Below, piece by piece: positions 59,224 through 64,000 of a DNA stretch of 64,000 nt. The DNA comes from Chersky-840 sp963810195. GTDB taxonomy: Bacteria; Actinomycetota; Acidimicrobiia; Acidimicrobiales; UBA8190. Where the stretch lies: assembly GCA_963810195.1 (NCBI GenBank), contig CAWEMO010000002.1:558001-622000 (forward strand), in the 5' to 3' direction. Under the pieces are notes generated by a model. That model did not search any database, was not told the DNA's origin, and was given only the letters and a program-made list of their open reading frames with translations. The translations under genes were made by a program, and so were the position numbers. The number at the start of each line of letters is the position of its first letter. The first letter of the stretch is position 1.

Positions 59224-61917
59224 TTAGGTGTAGACGACCTCGAAGAGCCCCGAGCCGTCGACCGTCCACGGGCTGAGATCGTCGCCGAGCTCTTCGCCGA
59301 GGACGTGGGCGGGTAGCGGGACGCCGAGCAGGAACCCCTGGACGAAGGCACAGCCGAGGGAGCGCAGCTCCTCGAGCTGGTAGGGCTGTTCGATCCCTTC
59401 GGCGACACAATCGAGGCCCAAGGAGCCCGCAAGGGTGATGACCGACGAGACGATGGTGGCGTCCTCCGCCCCGCGCCCCAGTCCCCCCATGAAGCTGCGG
59501 TCGATCTTCAACACCTCGACCGGGAAGCTCTTCAAGTGTCCGAGCGACGCGTATCCGGTCCCGAAGTCGTCGATGGCCAGTCGGACCCCGAGGGCGCGCA
59601 GACGGCGCAGGACGCCCAGTGTCGATTCGGTGTCCGCGGCGAGTGCTCCCTCGGTGATCTCGAGCCAGACGGTCTCGGGCGCGATCCCCGTTCCCGCCAC
59701 GATCGTTGCCACTTCCTCGACCAGGTTGGGCTCGATGAGCTGCCTCGGCGACAGGTTCACGCTCACACTGATGGGATCACCACCGAGGTCGTCGCGGCGG
59801 CGTTGCTCGGTCCAGGCCACCGCCTGGCGACAGGACTCCTCGAGCACCCAGGCGCCGATGGGCGTGATCAATCCACTCTCCTCGGCCGTCGACAGGAACT
59901 CATCGGGATGGAGCAGTCCCCGTTCGGGATGCTGCCATCGCAACAGCGCCTCGACGCAGGCGACGCGGCCGGTGCTCAGCTCCACGATCGGTTGGTAGTA
60001 CACGCGGAACTCGCCCCGTTCGACCGCTCTGTGGAGCTCGTTTCTGATTCGCATCCTGTCTAGCACCATGGCGTGGCTCTTGGGGTCGAACACCTCGATC
60101 CTGGCCCGACCGCGCTCCTTGGCCACGTACATGGCCGTGTCGGCATCGCGCAGGAGGCTCGCCGCGGTATCCCGATCGCCACCGGACAGGGCCAAGCCGA
60201 GACTCGCCGTCACAAAGGTCTCGCCCTCCCCCAGGGAGACCGCGGGGCTCAGCGCTTCCATGAGGCGCTCCGCCATGCCGACGGCGATCGCAGGATCGGC
60301 GATCTCGTCGCACATCACGACGAATTCGTCGCCACCGAAGCGCGCCACGGTGTCGCTCGGCCGCATCGCCCGCTGCAGCCGCAGCGCCACAGTCTCGAGG
60401 AGCCGATCACCCGAGGCGTGGCCCATGCCGTCGTTGACGAGCTTGAACCTGTCGAGGTCGAGGAAGATGACCGCCACCTGCCGGCCGTGACGGGCAGCCC
60501 GGCTGAGGGCCGTTTCGAGGCGGTCCATGAACAGGACGCGGTTGGGCAGGGACGTGAGCGGATCGTGAATGGCGGCGTACGCGAGACGCTCCCGCAGCGC
60601 CCGGCGCTCGGTGACGTCCTCGACCTGACCGATCAAGTAGCTGAGCTGACCGTCCTCGTCACGGACACACGACACACTGACCGAGACCCAGACCTCGTGG
60701 CCGTCGGCGTGGGTGTAACGCTTCTCGATCCGGTACCCGTCCGACGCAGTGGCGACGAGGCGCTGCATCTCGCCCGTGCTCGCCTCGCGGTCGTCGGGAT
60801 GCGTGAGCTCGTGCACGCTCATGCCGACAAGATCGTCGGTGCTCCGCCCGACGATCTGCGCCATGGAGGGATTGGCACCCAAGATGTGGCCCTCGAGGTC
60901 GGTCATGGCCATCCCGATGGGAGCGTTTTCGAAGGCGGAACGGAAGCGCTCGTGTGCTCGACGGAGCGCCTCCTCGGCCTGCTTGCGTGCGCTCACGTCG
61001 CGCAGGCGCGCCACCGTGCCCCGAACGTTGGGGTCCTCGAGGCGATTGGTCACGATCGCCTCGAACCACACCCACGTCCCGTCGGCGTGCTGGAGGCGCA
61101 TCTCGCTTCGCCATCCGTCGAGCTCGTCGCCGTCCATGCCGCGTGCTTCGGCTTCCATGCGAGAGCGGTCGTCGGGATGCAGCAGTTCGACCGCCTTCGG
61201 AGTTCCCAGCTGTTCGAGGGAGATCCCGAGAATGCGCTCGAATGCGGGGCTCACGTACCGCAGCGTCCCGTTGGGGTCGATGACGGCGATGATGTCCGAC
61301 GAGTCGCGCACGATGGCTTTGAAGCGTCTCTCGGAATGCAGGAGTTCCCCTTCCACCTGCTCTCGCGCCGCTGTGGACCGACCCAGGAGCGTGATCGTGA
61401 GCAGCACCCCCAACAGGCCGAGCCCGGCCAGGCCGTGGACGAGGGGCTTTCGGATGAGACTGGGGGCGATCCCGAGCGAGATCGACAGCTCGCCCAGGCC
61501 CATGTAGAGCACCGTCCAGACCATGGCGGGTCGGGCGGCCTGGGAACCTGAGAGCTGCAGCACGTAGGCGGCGCCGAAGATGAACCCGAGCGACAGGATC
61601 GGCCCCCATCCCGTGCTGAAGGCCACCACGCCGATGACCCCCATGACCCCGCCCACCAATGCGGTGAGCCGCCAGCCGCGGGTCTGTTCGGTCCACAACG
61701 CGGCCAACACGATGCTCACGGCCTGGGCGCCGAGCACCAGCGTCAGGATCGCCCAATAGGGGAGCGCGGCGATCAGCCCGCCGAGACGACAAAGACACAG
61801 CGCGACGGCTACCGGTGGCCCGGCCAGGACTGTCGGGTCGAGCACTCTGAGCCGCAGCCGGGATCCGAACGAGGAGGCCTGCCCGCCGTCGTGTGGATAA
61901 CCCTCGAGCCGAGCCAC
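59224..61917 (-). CDS. Membrane PAS-PAS-GGDEF-EAL c-di-GMP synthase/phosphodiesterase
   Basis: 897 aa from GTG 61917. About six N-terminal transmembrane helices (residues 28-180) resemble a sensory membrane domain. Two PAS/PAC domains follow (about 190-310 and 318-435). GGDEF at 528-532 is intact (RFGGDEFVVM), as is the EAL domain, with EALLRW at 656-661, VNLSPRQL, EITEG, DDFGTGYASL and KIDRSF. Both activities are therefore possible: diguanylate cyclase and c-di-GMP phosphodiesterase. It is divergent from bldD, with a BldD-like box between them. Confidence 0.92.
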   Translation of the reverse strand: MARLEGYPHDGGQASSFGSRLRLRVLDPTVLAGPPVAVALCLCRLGGLIAALPYWAILTLVLGAQAVSIVLAALWTEQTRGWRLTALVGGVMGVIGVVAFSTGWGPILSLGFIFGAAYVLQLSGSQAARPAMVWTVLYMGLGELSISLGIAPSLIRKPLVHGLAGLGLLGVLLTITLLGRSTAAREQVEGELLHSERRFKAIVRDSSDIIAVIDPNGTLRYVSPAFERILGISLEQLGTPKAVELLHPDDRSRMEAEARGMDGDELDGWRSEMRLQHADGTWVWFEAIVTNRLEDPNVRGTVARLRDVSARKQAEEALRRAHERFRSAFENAPIGMAMTDLEGHILGANPSMAQIVGRSTDDLVGMSVHELTHPDDREASTGEMQRLVATASDGYRIEKRYTHADGHEVWVSVSVSCVRDEDGQLSYLIGQVEDVTERRALRERLAYAAIHDPLTSLPNRVLFMDRLETALSRAARHGRQVAVIFLDLDRFKLVNDGMGHASGDRLLETVALRLQRAMRPSDTVARFGGDEFVVMCDEIADPAIAVGMAERLMEALSPAVSLGEGETFVTASLGLALSGGDRDTAASLLRDADTAMYVAKERGRARIEVFDPKSHAMVLDRMRIRNELHRAVERGEFRVYYQPIVELSTGRVACVEALLRWQHPERGLLHPDEFLSTAEESGLITPIGAWVLEESCRQAVAWTEQRRRDDLGGDPISVSVNLSPRQLIEPNLVEEVATIVAGTGIAPETVWLEITEGALAADTESTLGVLRRLRALGVRLAIDDFGTGYASLGHLKSFPVEVLKIDRSFMGGLGRGAEDATIVSSVITLAGSLGLDCVAEGIEQPYQLEELRSLGCAFVQGFLLGVPLPAHVLGEELGDDLSPWTVDGSGLFEVVYT

Positions 61918-61976
61918 GACTAGGCATCGTCGCCAGGGTGGACCATCTTGACGGGCCTTCGAGCGCGCGCGCAGCT

Positions 61977-61991
61977 CTCACTCAGAGTGGC
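61977..61991. promoter_or_regulatory. BldD-box-like operator
   Basis: CTCACTCAGAGTGGC matches the Streptomyces BldD consensus nTnAC-nCWGnGT-nAn at every fixed position but one (the last A is G). The centre CACTC-A-GAGTG is a perfect 11-bp palindrome. It lies 60 nt from the GGDEF-EAL start and about 143 nt from the bldD start, where it could regulate both. Confidence 0.65.
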
Positions 61992-62133
61992 GAGATTTCG
62001 CGCTCAGCGGCATCTGGCGGAAGAGTTCACAGGTATCCCGTGCGCGAGTGCCGGCAGTTCGTAGGATGCGTACAACCGGGCGGCCGAGAGTGGATCGGGG
62101 GCTCGTCATTGCCGAGAGCGGGGACCACGGGTG

Positions 62134-62715
62134 ATGGCTGACGAGACGGCGATATCCGCCGATGAAGAGTTCAGCCAGGCAGCACAATCATACATCCGAG
62201 CCGTCGGCGCCCGACTGCGCGTCGTGCGCAACCAGCTCGGGCTCTCTCTGCAGGCCGTCGAGGCCGCCTCGAACCAGGAGTTCAAGGCGTCGGTGCTCGG
62301 AGCCTACGAGCGGGGCGAGCGTGCCGTGTCGGTGTCGCGGTTGCAGAGGCTGGCCAAGCTCTACGGCGTCAGCGTCGACCAGCTCCTGCCGAACGAGAAT
62401 GACGCCACACGATGGTGGATGTCGAAGGACGCCGAGGCATCGGGCGCGGAGCCACCGGAGCGCCCAGCCGCGCAGCCGTGGCAGAACAGTGACACCGTCA
62501 CGATCGACCTCACCCGCTTGCGCGACGTGAGCGGTCCCGAACGCGACCTCATCCGCCGGTTCGTGAGCATGATCCAGGTCCAGCGCCAGGACTTCAACGG
62601 ACAGCTGATCACCATCCGGTCGAGCGACGTCCGCGCCATCGCATGCCTGTTCGGGATGACCCCCGACGCCATGGGCCGACGACTCGACGAGCTGAGCCTG
62701 CGCATCAACACCTGA
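62134..62715 (+). CDS. bldD: BldD-like c-di-GMP-responsive transcriptional regulator
   Basis: 193 aa. An N-terminal XRE helix-turn-helix (VGARLRVVRNQLGLSLQAVE, then LGAYERGERAVSVSRLQRLA) closely matches Streptomyces BldD. The C-terminal domain begins near 120. It contains RQD at 151-153 and RSSD at 162-165 separated by exactly eight residues: the RXD-X8-RXXD signature by which BldD binds a c-di-GMP tetramer. BldD represses developmental genes and its own promoter. ATG 62134 is chosen; GTG 62131 immediately precedes it. A longer N-terminal extension and central linker (about 90-118) distinguish it from the 167-aa Streptomyces protein. Confidence 0.88.
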   Translation: MADETAISADEEFSQAAQSYIRAVGARLRVVRNQLGLSLQAVEAASNQEFKASVLGAYERGERAVSVSRLQRLAKLYGVSVDQLLPNENDATRWWMSKDAEASGAEPPERPAAQPWQNSDTVTIDLTRLRDVSGPERDLIRRFVSMIQVQRQDFNGQLITIRSSDVRAIACLFGMTPDAMGRRLDELSLRINT

Positions 62716-62753
62716 GCCGGCGCGTCCGGGCCCGGTGCCCGAGGGTCTGACCA

Positions 62754-63752
62754 TCACTGCCAGGGGAGCGCACCCCTCCGGTTCCAATAGGTGGGGGGGT
62801 CCTCGGTGACCGAAGCGAGCTCGTCCAGGTCCTCTTGGGTGAGAGACATGTCGAGCGCGGCGAGGTTCGACCCGAGCTGTGCGGGGGTCACGGCTCCCGA
62901 CAGGACCACGTCTGCCCACGGCTGGCCCAGCGCGGCGGCGATGGCGACCTGGTCGACCGAGGCTCCCCGCCGCGACGCCACGTCTTCCAACGCGCCCCTC
63001 GCACGAGGGTCGCCCCTGCCGGTCAGCCTGCCGTTGGCCAGCACCTCTTTCACGAGGACGCCCCAGCCCCGCGCATGAGCCTCGGCCAGGGCCGGCCCGA
63101 CGGACGACTCGAGCACGTTCCAGGTGGCCTGCACCGTCGAGAAGGGGTTCACGTCCCCGACCTCCACGTCCAGGGCGTGGCGGACGACATCGGCCTGACG
63201 GGCTCCGCTCACCGTCAGGCCCACCGCCACGCCGCCGGCACCGAGCTGCGCGAGCGCTTCCAGCACTGCCGGGTCATCGAGGACGCCGCTCTCCAAGGTG
63301 GCCGAGTGCACCTGGTACAGAGCGAGATGAGAGCCGAGGATCCCCTCCGTCCAGGGCAGCTGATCGCGGAACATGGCCAGGGAGAGGTCCTTGGCCTCGT
63401 GGACCGCAGCGTGCATGTTCCACGCCCCCGTGTACCGGTATCCCCATTTCGAGCCGACGGTGACCGCCCCGGGTGTCAGATGCCGTGTCCGCAACCACGA
63501 CGCCAGGAACTCCTCGGCCCTCCCGTACGAACGGGCTGTGTCCACGTAGCGGACGCCGGCCGCGTAGGCGGCGTCGAGCATGTGGTGACAGCGCTGCTCC
63601 ATGGTGGCCCCGTCGCGGTCGGCTCCCAGGTCGACGTCGCGGCCCAGGGTGATGTACGCGGGCCGGCCCAGAGCGGCGAGCCCCAAGCCCATCCGTGTGA
63701 CCTCGAGCCCCGAGCATCCGAGGGTCGTGGTCGGTAGCGCCGTCTCGTTCAC
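62754..63752 (-). CDS. Aldo/keto reductase family protein
   Basis: 332-aa TIM-barrel NADPH-dependent reductase. Catalytic tetrad visible: Asp and Tyr in RYVDTARSYG, Lys in VGSKWGY, His in YQVHSAT. The N-terminal 'TTLGCSGLEVTRMGLGLAALG' and the late 'VDQVAIAAALGQPWADVVLSGAVTPAQL' (start and end parts) fit the family that includes L-galactose/pyridoxal-type dehydrogenases. GTG 63752 lacks a clear ribosome site. Convergent with bldD. Substrate unknown. Confidence 0.87.
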   Translation of the reverse strand: MNETALPTTTLGCSGLEVTRMGLGLAALGRPAYITLGRDVDLGADRDGATMEQRCHHMLDAAYAAGVRYVDTARSYGRAEEFLASWLRTRHLTPGAVTVGSKWGYRYTGAWNMHAAVHEAKDLSLAMFRDQLPWTEGILGSHLALYQVHSATLESGVLDDPAVLEALAQLGAGGVAVGLTVSGARQADVVRHALDVEVGDVNPFSTVQATWNVLESSVGPALAEAHARGWGVLVKEVLANGRLTGRGDPRARGALEDVASRRGASVDQVAIAAALGQPWADVVLSGAVTPAQLGSNLAALDMSLTQEDLDELASVTEDPPTYWNRRGALPWQ

Positions 63753-63834
63753 GGGGGATCAGGCTTGTCAGACGGGAGGCAGGTCGTGCTCACAGTCGAG
63801 GGTTCGGCAATGTCTCTCCAGGAGTCTGGGCCGT

Positions 63835-63863
63835 GTCGGAGAGCGTACGTCGTGTTCTCCGAC
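63835..63863. other. Stem-loop in the terminal intergenic region
   Basis: GTCGGAGA (63835-63842) and TCTCCGAC (63856-63863) form an 8-bp perfect stem with a 13-nt loop, 83 nt or more upstream of the aldo/keto reductase start. It may be an operator or leader structure. No gene is supported in 63753-64000. Confidence 0.35.
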
Positions 63864-63961
63864 TGGCTTGTGCAGCCCGGGCGAAGTCGGCGAAGGCAAG
63901 TAGGTCCCTGAGGGAAGCCTTGATAGGTCCGCCCGGATACGACGACGGTACCCATGAGTTG

Positions 63962-63980
63962 GAGCCGGTTCAGTCGGCTC
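63962..63980. terminator. Terminator-like hairpin near the right edge
   Basis: GAGCCG (63962-63967), loop GTTCAGT, CGGCTC (63975-63980), then TTAGCTTAG. A 6-bp GC stem followed by a T-containing run on the + strand fits a weak intrinsic terminator, or the start of a structure beyond the window. Confidence 0.35.
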
Positions 63981-64000
63981 TTAGCTTAGTAGCCCTATCC

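Noticed and set aside
63749..63955. Open frame of 68 codons upstream of the aldo/keto reductase
   Set aside because: No recognisable protein, it overlaps the reductase start region, and composition is mixed.
63945..64000. tRNA-like element at the right edge (GGTTCAGT loop)
   Set aside because: The loop lacks the TTCRANY pattern and no D-arm, anticodon arm or acceptor stem could be assembled on either strand.

Overview
The window is high-GC DNA dense in genes with GTG/ATG starts and many 4-nt stop/start overlaps. Its families point to an actinobacterium: WhiB, BldD, deazaflavin/F420-type enzymes, a WS/DGAT acyltransferase, steroid-catabolism enzymes close to mycobacterial FadA5/FadE30/IpdF/FadD3, and an actinobacterial Tad (Flp) pilus locus. 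The 'GYWLVASDGG..FSFG' repeat protein and the mixture of acyl-CoA genes fit Acidimicrobiia best; that placement is inference.

Layout. 1-9.1 kb: a GH4 glycosidase cut by the left edge, divergent from a FadA5-like steroid thiolase with a KstR-type operator between them; two secreted beta-propeller proteins; then an enoyl-CoA hydratase and two hotdog thioesterases. 9.2-14.4 kb: two overlapping, paralogous soluble hybrid histidine kinases. 14.4-23 kb: acyl-CoA metabolism (two acyl-CoA synthetases, a frameshifted MaoC-type dehydratase, two SDRs, an LLM-class flavin/F420 enzyme, a ketosteroid-isomerase-like protein) interrupted by a whiB gene. 23.3-28.2 kb: an ECF sigma factor coupled to a large membrane-anchored duplicated protein, then a sulfotransferase, a YjbR protein and an SRAP protein.

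28.7-39.8 kb is a visibly less GC-rich island: a complete-looking Tad pilus assembly line (SAF/CpaB, CpaE-like, TadA, TadB, TadC, Flp pilin, three TadE/G-like proteins, a LysM-BTAD regulator broken by a frameshift), followed by an SSB paralogue and strong hairpins. 39.9-48.8 kb: MsrB, then a fadE30-ipdF-fadD3-alcohol dehydrogenase run matching steroid C/D-ring (HIP) catabolism, two paralogous 4-TM proteins and a wax-ester/triacylglycerol synthase. 48.9-57.7 kb: two DUF385 deazaflavin proteins, a Gfo/Idh/MocA oxidoreductase, an alpha/beta hydrolase with N-terminal repeats, and a tight PLP lyase-FGGY kinase-MFS-VOC operon of unknown substrate.

58-64 kb: a YidC paralogue, then a membrane PAS-GGDEF-EAL protein divergent from a BldD homologue. 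That BldD keeps the RXD-X8-RXXD c-di-GMP-binding signature, and a near-consensus BldD box lies between the two genes, suggesting a c-di-GMP/BldD feedback loop. An aldo/keto reductase closes the window. No rRNA, tRNA, CRISPR, insertion sequence or replication origin was found. Two apparent single-base frameshifts occur in G/C-alternating sequence and may be sequencing errors.
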